From NCBI GenBank assembly GCA_001792895.1, contig MARA01000010.1, forward strand, positions 558,001-622,000: a stretch of 64,000 bases of DNA, read 5' to 3'. This stretch comes from Lentinus brumalis (lineage: Eukaryota; Basidiomycota; Agaricomycetes; Polyporales; Polyporaceae). The translations under genes and the position numbers were made by a program. Shown here one piece after another: positions 1 to 11,037 of the stretch. Numbering within the stretch: position 1 is the stretch's first letter; every line of letters starts with the position of its first letter. A model generated the notes under the pieces. That model saw only the letters and a program-made list of their open reading frames with translations. It ran no database searches and was not told the origin of the DNA.

Positions 1-599
1 TACTCAACTTCATCAGTCAGTAGTGAGGTGAACACACGTACCGAAGGGCATTGCCGGCCTCCACCTTGATGTCGTCCTTGATCATTCGGCGGACATCGGC
101 CACACGACCTTCCTGAGATCGGTCGTGTTCCTTCATTTGTCGACGAAGGGCAAGAAGCTGCTCCTTTGCCGTGTCCTAGACAACGTGTCACACCAAGGAG
201 TTCGGCAAGTTAGCAATGTCATGATCATGCATTGCGAGCACACATACCATGGTGGGACCAAGCTTCGACACCTGCTCAGACTGATCGTTTAGTTCTCGAA
301 ACGACTGCTCGCTGCATCCACGGTCAGCGCGGATTCCAGTGGGGGCCCTGCATGAGGGTACGTACATAGTCCCGTATGTCGCCTTCATATTACCCAAGAG
401 TTCGCAAATAGCCGTCATGTCGACTGCGAGTTGGGAGGGAGAGCTCGTGTTCGCTGCCGGGTCAAGCATGACGGACAATGTAGGCTAAGGCGTATACAAA
501 CAGACCCAGAGGGACGAATGATAGCAGGGTTGTGATCGCGTTCGAAGCGAGGACCACGAAGAGGATGATAACGAGGGGGAGGGTGCCAGGCGTGGTCAT
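1..599 (-). CDS. hypothetical coiled-coil protein, 3' part outside window
   Basis: Three exons are readable on the minus strand. A helical, charged region (motifs EQSFRELNDQSEQ, then KEQLLALRRQMKEHDRSQEG) is interrupted by two short GT-AG introns at about 310-365 and 181-252, and a third donor lies at about 41, so the C-terminus is missing. The soluble part can start at the Met at 469. Upstream, in another frame, the Met at 599 opens a very hydrophobic stretch (LPLVIILFVVLASNAITTLL...) that looks like one or two membrane helices. A GT-AG intron from about 507 to 426 would join this to the coiled coil in frame, though its donor (gtctgt) is weak. No family is recognised. If the join is right, it is a small membrane-anchored coiled-coil protein. 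The coiled-coil exons are fairly sure; the N-terminus is not. Confidence 0.5.
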
Positions 600-1711
600 G
601 TATAAAAGCTTCGCTCAAGTCGCGACGGAGCGCGCCGACGACGTGCTGCAGAAGCCCCGGGCTACCGCAGCACCCCCTCACCACAGCAGCGTGTCCGTTC
701 ACGCGCCGCACGCTGCGAACCATGGCGGTGGGACGCAACAAGAACGGCAAGGCGAACGCTAGATGCGGATCGGGTGTAGGACCACCACGGGCCACGCTGC
801 ACCGCTTCTGCATCTCGTTAGTCTCTCCCGAGATCACCTTCCTCAGGGTCCTCCCCAAGGTCCCAGATCGCCGGGCGACCACCCGATGGTACACAAAATA
901 TAACAATACCGGACGTCGCACAGGCGTCGCGGGAGGATATATGAGACGTTGGCGAGCCGTAGGAGCGCAAGCACTGGCATCCCGCGGCGCGCACTCGACT
1001 ACTCGCTTGTCCGAGTCAAGCTGCGAATATTCAGTACTATACATACTGGCCTCGTGGTCAGCACGCAGCAAAGAGACGGTCACAGAAGAGACCTCTATTT
1101 TGCCCGCATTGCGAAATGCAGCTGCGCTCAAGCAGTTCGGCACGTAACCCGGTGCGCAATGGCGGACGATGACAACCTGGACGCAGGGCAAGCGCCCGCC
1201 CACCACCCGCAAGCTGAACAAAGTCCCATGCACAGTGGCGCCCAAAAATTCTCCTGCGCACGGACCACCCCTCCCGGACTATATAAGCCTGCCCCCGACA
1301 TGGTTGTTTCCTCAGAACATACTCAGCTAGGATCTATTTTATAGGTACTAACTCGAGTCTCGCATGTTTACACATGCCACATCCTTCAAGTCTAGTCGAT
1401 GACATCCGCGCCCCCTCGTATAACCGAGAACATGGCCGCCTCACGGCGGTCTCGAGGACGTTTGGCCCGCGGTGTCTGCGCGCTGCTTGCAGCCGTGGAC
1501 CCGCGAGCCAGCGAGGAGGGCGTTCGTCTGATAGACTTTCCCCATGTATTTTTATGTAGTTTCTGCAATGCATCTCGTTCATCGCCGCGATCATCTGTTA
1601 AGGAGATACTTCATCTGTTCTGTGTGAGATGAGATTTCCGTTGTCAAGTTGCATGCGCGGAAAGTAGAAGACAGTGATACTGCTTCAATGACGACGTTGC
1701 AGGGTCGTAAA
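600..1711. other. intergenic, no supported gene
   Basis: Separates the truncated first gene from the 3' end of MED14. Long frames are open on both strands, which is expected in GC-rich DNA, but none has a recognisable domain, a splice pattern or sensible composition. TATA-like words occur at 601-608 and about 1281-1287 on the plus strand, without a convincing gene after them. Confidence 0.5.
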
Positions 1712-4700
1712 CTAAGTACGCGAAGGTCGTGTCTGCCCCAGCTTCTCCACCACCTTCTGGTGCAACATCCTCCCAACGACCCTCACCGCAGCCACGTCGC
1801 AGATAACCCCGATCCCAATAGGTGCAAACTGTCCCCGGACCCCATGAGCCACCGCAGCCTGGATAGCCTCCGCGACCAGCGTCCCAAACTCCGGTATGGG
1901 CCGCAGCGCGACAGAGTTCGACAGTGCAGTCAGAGACAGCGACGGCTTTCCAGGCCGCCGCACCCCGCGCCCGTCCGCGCCGTCGTCGAACAGCGTGTGT
2001 GCAGCGTCGAGGATGACCACGCGCGCGCCCGTCATTAACCTGAAGTCGAGCGCGTGCCGGAGGTCGCCGTACAGGACGCGGAACCACCCAGCGGACTTGG
2101 GGAACGTGTCGATGGACTCGCCCTTTCGCGCCGCGGCGACGCGGATGTCCTCCAGCTCGGCGACGATGGGAGTGTCTCTCGTAGGAGGGAGACGAGCCGG
2201 TGCAGCGCCGTGGAGAGCTTGCCGTATCCCAGGAGGTTGCACAGGAAGAGCTCGACATCCTCGTGCGGGTTGTGTGTCGGGTCCGGGATGTCGTCGACCT
2301 GCATCTGGTCGTCGGGCAGGACGCGCGAGAAGCGCAGGTGGTACGAGCTGCGGTTCGTCTCGATCTCGTCCGTGCACGTAAGTGAGACGGCGTAGTCGGC
2401 AGCGTACGTAAACTCGACGGTTTGGAGGTCGAACGAGATGAGGCGGACGTCTGTCCAGAGGTACTTCGCGGACATCTGCGCGACTTCGCGTGCGATGACG
2501 ACCATCTTGGACACGCGCGCCCACTCCTCCAGGAATTCGTCAACACACTTGTCGACGTCGTCCGAGAGGAAGGAGACGATCGCCTCGCGGGTGTCGTAGA
2601 TGATCCGCTTGGACGGCCGGATGACCGTGCTCCCGCTGGCACGCTTCCCGATGGGCTGCTGCACGTATTTGAGCTTGACGCAGGTGACGACCTTCGCGTC
2701 GTCCTCCGACCACCAGTTGAGAGGGATGACACGGATATTCGGCATTGCTGCCTCAGCCGCGGGTGCCCCCGACAGAATGTCCTTGGACTGTACGCAGAGT
2801 GCGGGGATGGTGCGCGCGAGGGAGGACTGGACGTTGCCGAACTCGGGGATGTACGAGTTGAACGTTGAGTTGACATGGGTGAACGGAATGCTCCGCAACT
2901 TGAACTGCTGCTCGACCTTCGTGTACGCGACACGCGCGCTGCAACGGTCATCGCATGAGCACATAAACAGTATACACATAGGCAGATGAGCACTGACCAG
3001 CAATACGCGTACAATTCCCGCAGCATCTTCGTCTCGAGGCGAAAGCTGTCAACGCATTAGCACCCCGGTTTCTCACTGGCCTCCGACATACACACCTCGT
3101 CGGATACTGCGCCGCGGACGTCGCACCATGCGCCATCCCTTCGTCTCGCTTCCGTTTCTGTCCAACGGTGGCCTCCGGACCGGCACCGGCTTCGACAGTG
3201 ACATCGCCGCCATGTATTCGCCGCACGTTCAACCACCCGATATCCTCCATCTTGAGATCGTGGTTCACGGAGCTCTCGACCTCCTTCACGTTTATAAGGG
3301 CGTATCGGAAGTCCTGGTCGGTGATCACAAGCACCAAGTAGTGCATTGGGAAATTGCCGAGTTGGATGTAGAGCGTCCCCTGTGCATCCGGGCCGAGCTT
3401 CTTCAGCTCTACACATTCGTTGTGAGTACGCAGATTATCGATGCCAACGTGAAGTCCGTACCGTCCTGAGAGAAATTCCGTGTCCGGAAGCTCTGCAGAC
3501 CCAGATATTGCACCTTCTGTTCCGCGAGGTCCGTGATAGTCTATGGCAGCGAGTTAAGACCCCATGAGCTTATGATAGTCAATGCACTCACGGTGACCCG
3601 CAACGCCACAAGGGCATGCGGAAGCATGAACGGCGACTCATTCAGCCTCTCCGTGATGGCGGCGAAGCGAGGACCCCGCCCAGCGGCCGCGAGGTCGCCC
3701 GTATCGCGGAGAGTTACTCGTCCTGTTCGAGGGTCGACCGTCACAACGACAATCTCGTCCGCGCACAAGTGCACCCGTAATGACGGCGAACCCTCTGATG
3801 TGCCGTGAGTTCATGTCACCGACGGCAAGGTGAATTACGCTCACCGTTGGAAACGAATGTGACCTCGCCTGGAGGTGAGAACACGTTCCGCGTGGTAGGA
3901 CCCCGCTGAAGCTGCGCCTGGAAGAACTTCATGACGCCTTCTGTATGACGTCTGATCACCCTGCGAAGCAAACTCTCGAAATCGAGATCTTCCGGATCCT
4001 GTACACAAATGGTCAGTTTCTTCCTAACTCCGGCAGGCGCGGTTACGCACTATCTGGAGTTCTCCGGGGAGATGAACATGTCTTCCGGAGCTGGTGTGAC
4101 GCCTAACGCGCCTTGCTCCGGCTCCCAGCGCACGTCAAAACGCATGTGCTCGACTTCGTCCGACGGTCGCGAGGTCTCGAGTTTTGACCGTGCTTGCAGC
4201 TCGGCCAGCACACGCGCCCGAGGCGACCGCATGGCCTTCCGCCCCGTCTGCTCCTTGACGTGCACAATGGAGATGACGATTTTACCACCTAATGGCGGGA
4301 GCGGCTTTTGGCTCTGACCGGCCCTCCGTCGTTGTGTTGAGGGTGGTTTCCGGACCCAATAGTGTACGACCATCGACTGACGCTTATTCGTCATCTCGAC
4401 GGTCAGGTACTCTGCCCAACCAAGCGAGCGTAGCCGCTCGGCCTGCCGGGATGTTAGTTGAGGACGCCGGTTAGTAGAGCAAACTCGCAGACCTGGTACC
4501 ATAGAATCTCGAGCTGGTATGATAGTGACATCATCTCTTGAAAGAAGCTCAAGATCAGCTGACAAACGTTCACGGTTTCATTAGCGTACTTACGTAGGAA
4601 GTTGAAAACGCGGACTAGAGGCGCGTCAACGACGCCTTCTGGGAGTTGTGGTCGTGGTGGCACTTCGACGCCGGGAGGTGGAGGTTCATCGGGTTTGAGG

Positions 4701-5861
4701 TAGAATGCTAATCGAGCATCTGCCTCGTCGGTGATGTTGCGCTTCAAATGGCCGGATGGTGTGCGGGGGAACTCTGTTACGTTCAGCATATACGGCGACG
4801 GGGCAAGCAGCGAGCAACAAACCTTGCATTCCTGTCTGGTCGCCGCCCACGGTGAATAGGAAGGTGACGTTCACGAAGAACCAGCCGTCCTCTTTCCGCG
4901 CGCCGCGCAGACAGAGACACAGTTCGAACAACTTCGGTGCGGTGAAGAAGACACGCCCATTGCCTGCAACTCGCACTTCAGCCAAACAGGGAGGGCAGAA
5001 GGGCACAAGCGTACCTATTCGATACTGAGACATCTCCCATGGGATGATCTCGGACATACGAAGACGATACCGGATAGCATCCTCAATGTCTGCTAGTGTT
5101 CTCGAGACTTCGTCGTCGGTCAGTGGTGTTGGAGGAATTACGAGTTCCTTGATGCACGCCGGTAGACGTCGGTACGTGCCCGTGGTGAGGACGTCCAAGG
5201 AGGTAAGAAGGTCGTGATTCCGCAGTCTGCAAGTAAGAATTACGACGGAGTCGAAAACAGCACCTGACGGCGGCGGATAGCCGAGGAACCGCCCATTACG
5301 CCGAGGCCGCATGAGAGAGTGGCACATACCTCGCAGGGTCCAGGCTGTCTCTGCCATACTTCAAACCAAGGATGGCGTCCTCGAACTGCTGGTTCTGGTC
5401 CATGAGGAAGGCTGTGATGTTCTACGCTTGCGAGTGAGAACCACAGCGAGCGAATGAGATACGAGTGTCCGATGTACCATGGCCTTCTGCACCACTCCAG
5501 CGTCGCGAGACCATTTGGCGATGGCGTACAGCTTTACGACCTGCTTCTTCATCCTGACGACCCAGTCCGCCAGAGAGCGCTTGCGAGCAGCGTCGGACAT
5601 GTTGGGCATGCTACGACGGGCATATGAGACACGAAGACAACCTCACCTGGACCGGACTCACGTTTCAGCCATTTCGACCAGCTCTGCGTATATGGCCTGC
5701 GATAGCCTTGATACCAGCTCTCCCAGTGGTATCTGTCCGTCCATAACCAGTGGGAGTTCCCTCTCGAGATCTTCGAGCGTTGGCTCGTCATGGTGCTTGC
5801 CATTCTGCAGAGGCGTGTGGTGGAAGCCGTTGACAATGTGGCCGTTCACGGCCGTTTCCAT
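1712..5861 (-). CDS. MED14: Mediator complex subunit 14 (MED14/RGR1)
   Basis: MED14 is the backbone subunit that joins the Mediator head, middle and tail modules and helps pass activator signals to RNA polymerase II in the nucleus. The family hallmark lies at the N-terminus: ELPLVMDGQIPLGELVSRL, then a helical run ending AKWSRDAGVVQKAM, followed by LRNHDLLTSLDVLTTGTYRRL. Later exons carry further conserved blocks (DGRVFFTAPKLFELCLCL; GWFFVNVTFLFTVGGDQTG; PEGVVDAPLVRVFNFLRKYA) and the C-terminal MED14 region (YLWTDVRLISFDLQTVEF; GWFRVLYGDLRHALDFRLM). The start at 5861 (METAVNGH) lies just before the conserved region. About ten short introns are present. Near 2168-2170 the frame breaks between RETLP and IVAELEDIR; one extra base in the GGG run restores it. 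The stop is TAG at 1712-1714. The gene is divergent from CAB2. Confidence 0.93.
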
Positions 5862-6244
5862 TGATGGTATGTGACGACAAGCAGCTATATCATGAAAACG
5901 CGTTCCAAGCGTCTGGTAGAGTACCTCAGCGACGTGAGAATGAGAGGAAGAGGCGGGGAGGGAGGAGGGAGGAGGGAGGAGGAGGGTTAAGAACAAGGCG
6001 CGAACTTGTGGCGCGAATTCCCTGCGAACTGACGCGGAGGTATAGGCGCCCATATATGCATGACCTTTGGCGACCGAACCTCCTCCTCCTCCTTCCCTCT
6101 CCTGCTTGTCCAGCCTCTTTCGTTCGCAGCTCGGTATTTGAAAACGACTGGAACACCTGAACAACTACGACGCGTAAGCGCAAGCAAACTGTCTACTATA
6201 AACCCCTGGGACTTACCATGAACGATCACAGGAACATCTTGCGC
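5862..6244. other. divergent promoter region of MED14 and CAB2
   Basis: No gene seen. A polypurine tract at 5942-5986 has five or more runs of three or four G on the plus strand, built on GGGAGGA-like units. It could form a triplex or G-quadruplex (inference). A TATA word lies close to the CAB2 start. Confidence 0.6.
6197..6202 (+). promoter_or_regulatory. TATA-like box upstream of CAB2
   Basis: TATAAA lies only 16 nt before the first in-frame ATG (6218) but 43 nt before the second (6245). If it is used, transcription would begin near 6230, which favours the second ATG. Confidence 0.35.
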
Positions 6245-7577
6245 ATGGCGACATCACAACAACCTGACGGCCAGAGCGGCACCATCTTCTCCGCCGAGAC
6301 ATACTTCGCAACTCAGCCGCCACCACCATTGCTCGAACAGGACGTTGCGCGCGTGAAGGACTTTCTACAGAGACAGCTGAAGGATGGGCGGAAGGTCGTG
6401 CTCGTAACGGTGCGTCTGGTGCGCGCGTCTGTATGATGTGGGCTGATCTTTCGTGAAGAGCGGTGGAACGACTGTTCCGCTGGAACTCAATGTGTGAGCA
6501 CGCGTCCTGATTCGCCTCGAACCCGGGCGGACGGCGCACGGAGAGCTGACATGCGGAACGACTTCGCAGTGTACGATTCTTGGACAACTTCAGTGCCGGT
6601 GCGTCTCGTCTATCCAGACTAAACGGCCTTCCGGCTTCATGACGCATGTCGTCAACCAGGTACTCGAGGAGCAACATCTGCTGAATACTTTCTCAAAGCG
6701 GGCTACGCCGTCATCTTCATGCATCGGCAATTTAGTCTCCAGCCGTTCAGCCGACACTATTCCCACTCAACACATCCGTTCCTTGACTTCCTCGAAATCG
6801 AGGAGTCATCCTCGAAGTCGTCCACCTCAGGTCCGTCCTCTCGCATCAACGTGCGCCCCTCAGAGGAGCCCCACCTGCTCGAGGTTCTTTCTACCTACAA
6901 GGCTGTCCAGCGCGCGGGTACTCTCCTCACCCTGAATTTCGTGACCGTCAACGATTATCTCTGGCTCTTGCGTGCGGTTAGTCAGGAAATGAGCTTGCTT
7001 GGGCGACACTGTCTGTATTACCTCGCCGCGGCCGTCAGCGACTTCTTCCTTCCTAGACAGAAGATGGTGGGTAACGTCTTTCTACAGCGGTGATCCGAGC
7101 GTGTGACGACCTTCCTCGCACAGTCCGTACACAAGATACAGTCCGGCAAGGGCAGTCTCCACATAGAGATGGATCAGGTACCGAAGATCCTTAAACCGCT
7201 AGTAGCAGAGTGGACTCGGGAAGGTTTCATCGTCTCCTTCAAGGTGCGCGGACCTCCTCTTTCCGCGTCAATCTCACTCACCAGTTATGTAGCTGGAAAC
7301 GGATCCAGACCTGCTCATTCCCAAGGCTTGTCAAGCGCTTGCACGCTACGGGCATCAGGTCGTCATCGGGAACGACCTCCACCGGCGCAAATTCGAGGTC
7401 GTGTTTGTCTCGCCCAAGGCCTCTGCGGAGTCGAAGCCCTCAGGTTATGAGGAGTCGTGGCTGCGGATCGACTTGAACAAGAATCCTCAGAAGGAGATCG
7501 AGGAGGATATCGTCGCAGAGCTGGTGGGTAGACATGAAAGGTGGATACGAGATGCGATTGTGACTGTCCGAACTTGA
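6245..7577 (+). CDS. CAB2: phosphopantothenate-cysteine ligase (CAB2/CoaB type)
   Basis: Joins cysteine to 4'-phosphopantothenate in the second step of coenzyme A synthesis from pantothenate; cytosolic. Visible family blocks: RKVVLVTSGGTTVPLE (nucleotide-binding start), VRFLDNFSAGTRGATSAEYF (the NFSxGxRG signature), YLAAAVSDFFLP (AAVSD motif), HKIQSGKGSLHIEMDQVPK and GNDLHRRKFEVVFV. Five short introns split these blocks. The final exon reads straight through to ELVGRHERWIRDAI and a TGA at 7575-7577. The start was set at the second ATG (6245, MATSQQPDG) because of the nearby TATA word; the ATG at 6218 would add nine residues. Length, about 340 residues, is normal for the eukaryotic ligase. In fungi this is a stand-alone ligase without the bacterial CoaC decarboxylase domain. 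Confidence 0.93.
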
Positions 7578-7656
7578 GGTGAAGCGGAAACTATCAGTTC
7601 TCCATCTCAGACAGTTTCTCCACGGATCAAGTATTCTATGCGCATAACATGGTCAA

Positions 7657-7727
7657 GCATTAATGGGGTAGTGGTAACCTGGGTCGTTGCCATCGACCCG
7701 CCGGGGGTTCGATTCCCCCTTAATGCA
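7657..7727 (+). tRNA. tRNA-Gly (GCC)
   Basis: A complete 71-nt cloverleaf. The acceptor stem GCATTAA/TTAATGC pairs perfectly and is followed by discriminator A. The D arm carries GTAGTGGTAA. The anticodon arm is GGTCG-TTGCCAT-CGACC, giving anticodon GCC, and the T arm is GGGGG-TTCGATT-CCCCC. There is no intron. The internal A and B boxes for RNA polymerase III are present (TGGGGTAGTGG; GGTTCGATTCC). It lies 80 nt after the CAB2 stop on the same strand. Confidence 0.96.
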
Positions 7728-7746
7728 TCGACAAGAAGGTCCGAAC

Positions 7747-7752
7747 TTTTTT
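7747..7752 (+). terminator. RNA polymerase III terminator of the tRNA-Gly gene
   Basis: A run of six T starts 20 nt after the mature tRNA end, the usual position and length for a Pol III stop. Confidence 0.8.
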
Positions 7753-8344
7753 GCAGCCTGGAATTTCTGACATCCTCATAATGTACGTGTTCAAAGATCC
7801 AATATTTCGCATGCCACCAGCCATCGCGTTGTTATATCACCTTCAATGTCCGTTACAAGCGCATAATGATACGAGTTGCTTTGGAGTTGCCATACCAGAC
7901 TACTAAACGTGCGGTATGTAGAGTATACATTCTATATACCACGGCATCAGCAAGAAGATGTTCCAGACTTCATCGCTTTGTGACCTTCAAGGTTCCAGAG
8001 GACGGCAGTTGATGGTTATGCAATGTGTAGCAACACATGCAACTACCTGACAACGATTGGTATGGGCGAGGCTTGGCGAGACCGACTCCCGAGCTGAATG
8101 CTCGGTGAGCCGCCGTCTGCTTCCTTCGTCACCCTGCGAAACGTATCAGCCTCCTGTACAGTGTACACAACGACGACAGTGAGGTTAGCGCACCCGAAGA
8201 CCGGTCACCGATCCCACGCCGCACACCTCCGAGCCCCGTCTCTAGAATACGAGATGCACCCCACAGCGCTGCCCCACGCCGCGTGGGGCCGTCCCATCCC
8301 GACCCGACCCCGGCACCGAGGCATGCATCCAAGCAGACAACGGC
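7753..8344. other. intergenic, nothing recognised
   Basis: AT-richer than its neighbours, between the tRNA and the 3' end of a minus-strand gene. No coding region, structured RNA or clear repeat seen. Confidence 0.6.
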
Positions 8345-9632
8345 TCATCGCAACATACGCAGCTGTTGTGCGACGACCATCGAGTCCTGTGTCAGGCGCT
8401 TCCCCTTCCGCTCGAGCACCCACTTCCGCGTCGGCGGCTCGGACGTCTTCTGCACTTTCGGCGGCGGCGCTGGCGTCACTGTGACCGTTCTCGCGTCCGT
8501 GCCCGGGCTGGTGCGCAGCGACACGGCGACCTCGACTCCGCGCCCCCGCATGGGAGCGGGCGCCATGACGGCACGACCGGACATGCTCTCCTGCGGCTTC
8601 CAGCTGGAAGGCGTGTTGTGGGCGCGGCTGAGCGGACTGGGTTGGCTGGGTTGCGGTGGACGCGTTGTCGACGAAGCCGCGCGCGGCCTTGGAGGTGTGG
8701 GCGCGCGAACGGGCGCACGACTGGGCGGTGGAGATTCGGCATCCATGTGCAGGAATGGCTCGTCGGGGTTGAGCGCGATGAGGACTGGGCGGCGTTCGCT
8801 GTTCATCCGTCGAAGTCGTACCCTCTCCCACTCTCGTTCCGTCTCCTGATCCGGCCTCCGAACGGGCGCGGAACGCGGCGTGTGTATCGACGAGGGGGAG
8901 GGGAGGGGAAAGGGATGGGCGGAGGGATTTCGGCCAGTGCCTTCACGTGCGGCGATGAGATGTATCGTTTGATAGTTGGGCGGGGCGGCGCCGATAGTAT
9001 CACAGGGGGACTGGCAGGGGTAGAAAGAGCTGGAGAGGGAATAGACGTCGTGGGCTTCAGCACGCCCGCGGTAAGGGACTGGTCGCGTGTAGGAACGCGG
9101 TCAACCAAGGGAAGTGGTGGGGGTGGTGGTGGTAGCTGCTTCGACACGCGCGGTGGGACACGCGACGCGTCCTTCTCCTTGTCCTTGTCGGCAGAAGAGG
9201 GTCGGGCTGTGGGGGCTTGACTACACCGGTAGAAATATTCCGGGAGTGCGTGCGGATGGGTGGCGATATGATCATGAGTTCTGAGGAAGAAGCGGAGGGA
9301 ACGACGGGTAAGGGCACACGAGAGTGGCTCCGAGAATGTGAATGCGACCGTGGTTTGGAAGTAGGAGGAAAGGGTACAGCAGAAGGGCCAGCACGGTTCG
9401 CAGAGTCGCCCGCGACTTGGTCAGAAGATTCAGGAAGCCGTCGCGGAGGCGAGGTATTAGTAGATTTCGACCGCCTGACGGGGTGACTGGGGGTGGGAGC
9501 TGACCAGGAGCTCGGAGGCAGGCTGATATCCTCGGGCGGATAATGAAGCTTCCAGTTGGACGGGGTAGCTAGAGAAGGTTGCGGGGGCAACGGGGGCAAT
9601 TGCGGAGGCATTCGCTGGACGTCGCCAAACAT
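8345..9632 (-). CDS. proline/serine-rich disordered protein, unknown function
   Basis: Starts at MFGDVQRMPPQLPPL and is nearly all low complexity: polyproline stretches, an RSHSHSRSHSR run, and repeated SPP/TPP and PSR words. The ordered-looking parts are a short charged segment (QETEREWERVRLRRMNSERR) followed by PVLIALNPDEPFLHMD, and a basic C-terminus with KWVLERKGKRLTQDSMVV. No known domain is recognised. The gene lacks clear introns but breaks frame twice. One extra G in the run 9211-9215 joins VVKPP to TARPSSADKDKEKD, and one extra G in 8894-8898 joins FPSPPP to SSIHTPRSAPVRRP. With both restored the protein is about 430 residues. It may be a regulatory or scaffold protein; this is inference from composition only. 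Confidence 0.65.
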
Positions 9633-11037
9633 GATCAGCTATGATGCGGGATTTGCTGCAGAGAGACGTAGGGAGTGAAGCAAAGAAACAAGAGGCAACG
9701 AACGAACGCAGCGCGTGCGACGAGTTCGAGGAAGGCTGAAGCAGCCATGATCGCTCGGGGCCGGTAGATATATCGGTCAGGCGCGGCAGCCCGCGGCGGT
9801 CGAGCTTCGTCTCGTCTCGGGCTCGACATTCTTCCCTTCAAAGCGGAGTGATGCTGCGACGTGGGGGAAAATGTTCTGATCCAGAGCAACCTCGGACCGT
9901 AGGATGCGTGGTCGACACGGTGTCGCGATGACGATGCATGCCAAAGGCAGATGCACGGGCAAGGTGAGGCAAGGTGATACACTTGTGCTTGTGCACAAGA
10001 GATCAAGGCGATGACCAGACGGACACGCTCTCAAGATCCCGTCGCCGATGGACGCGCCAACCCCGTTGCGTCGGGTTTAATGTGGTGATGAGATCAGTGG
10101 CCGAGATCAGGTTGTTCGATAACCGCGTCCGCAGTCACGATCAGGAACCCCCCATCAGCCCCCATCCTGGATTCCTGCAATTCTTCAGTTCGTTTTGTGG
10201 CGCAACACCACACAACGCCTCAACAGCTATACATACTCGACTATGATATTTCCGTGGACTGCCTTGCATGAGAAGAAAGAGCTCACCGAGCTATGTACCT
10301 CTTCGCTGGTCGCTGCTTCTCACTGTATCCATGCCAGATGGCAGAAGTTGTGCCGCGGCCTTGTGTGCGCCGCGCCCAGACGCCACATGTCGCGCGAGTG
10401 TCGCGCGGCACCCAGTAGCCCGTTCCAGAAGTTCACGCTTCCAAATACCCGCCGCGCCATAGCTTAACGTGGACGGAATGCTCGAGGCCAAGAGCACGAC
10501 GATCGGTCCCGCAGCCTCGGCACAGTATGGCCGAGTGAAACAGCAAGCAGTTACCAGCAGACGGGATGAAGGAGACCTGGAAGTCAGACTGGACAATAGA
10601 CCACCGCTGAAGGGTAACACTGAACATACCTGGACCGGCATGCATGTTGAAAAGAGCACAGACAACCTGCGGTTCGAAATTGATGAATTTCGTCGTCCTT
10701 CGCCGCCGCCGACTGTAACTGAGACGTCACTTGACATATACGCAGGGCTAGGAGAGAGGAGGGAGGCGGGTAAATCACCGGCGGCGATGCTTGGCGATAC
10801 CGTAGGAAACCAGCGGCGTCCAGGAGCGAAGGGGGGAGCGCGGAAGACATATCTATATCTGCGGCACACATCATAAAGCCAACAATACAGGACGTATACA
10901 ACATAAAAGCAACCAACGAGACAATCAAGGTTGCTGTAACTTAGGCATAGCTGATCAGCATAAAGAGGGTATGTTAGATAAGATGTCTAACTCGGTGGAG
11001 GTGTCCGATCGCGTTAGGGTTCGTGTTGGGATTCGTG
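9633..11037. other. intergenic, no supported gene
   Basis: Lies upstream of the proline-rich gene and downstream of the next minus-strand gene. Several overlapping open frames exist around 10290-10930 on both strands, but none shows a domain or a consistent splice model. A small unrecognised gene there cannot be excluded. Confidence 0.45.

Noticed and set aside
415..1245. 276-codon open frame on the minus strand
   Set aside because: Composition follows GC content only; no domain, and it overlaps the better exon model of the first gene.
1644..3026. 460-codon Ser/Arg-rich frame on the minus strand
   Set aside because: Out-of-frame shadow of the MED14 C-terminal exon, which has conserved sequence.
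10291..10930. Overlapping frames that might form a small minus-strand gene
   Set aside because: Several splice choices were tried by eye and none gave a consistent protein or a recognised family.
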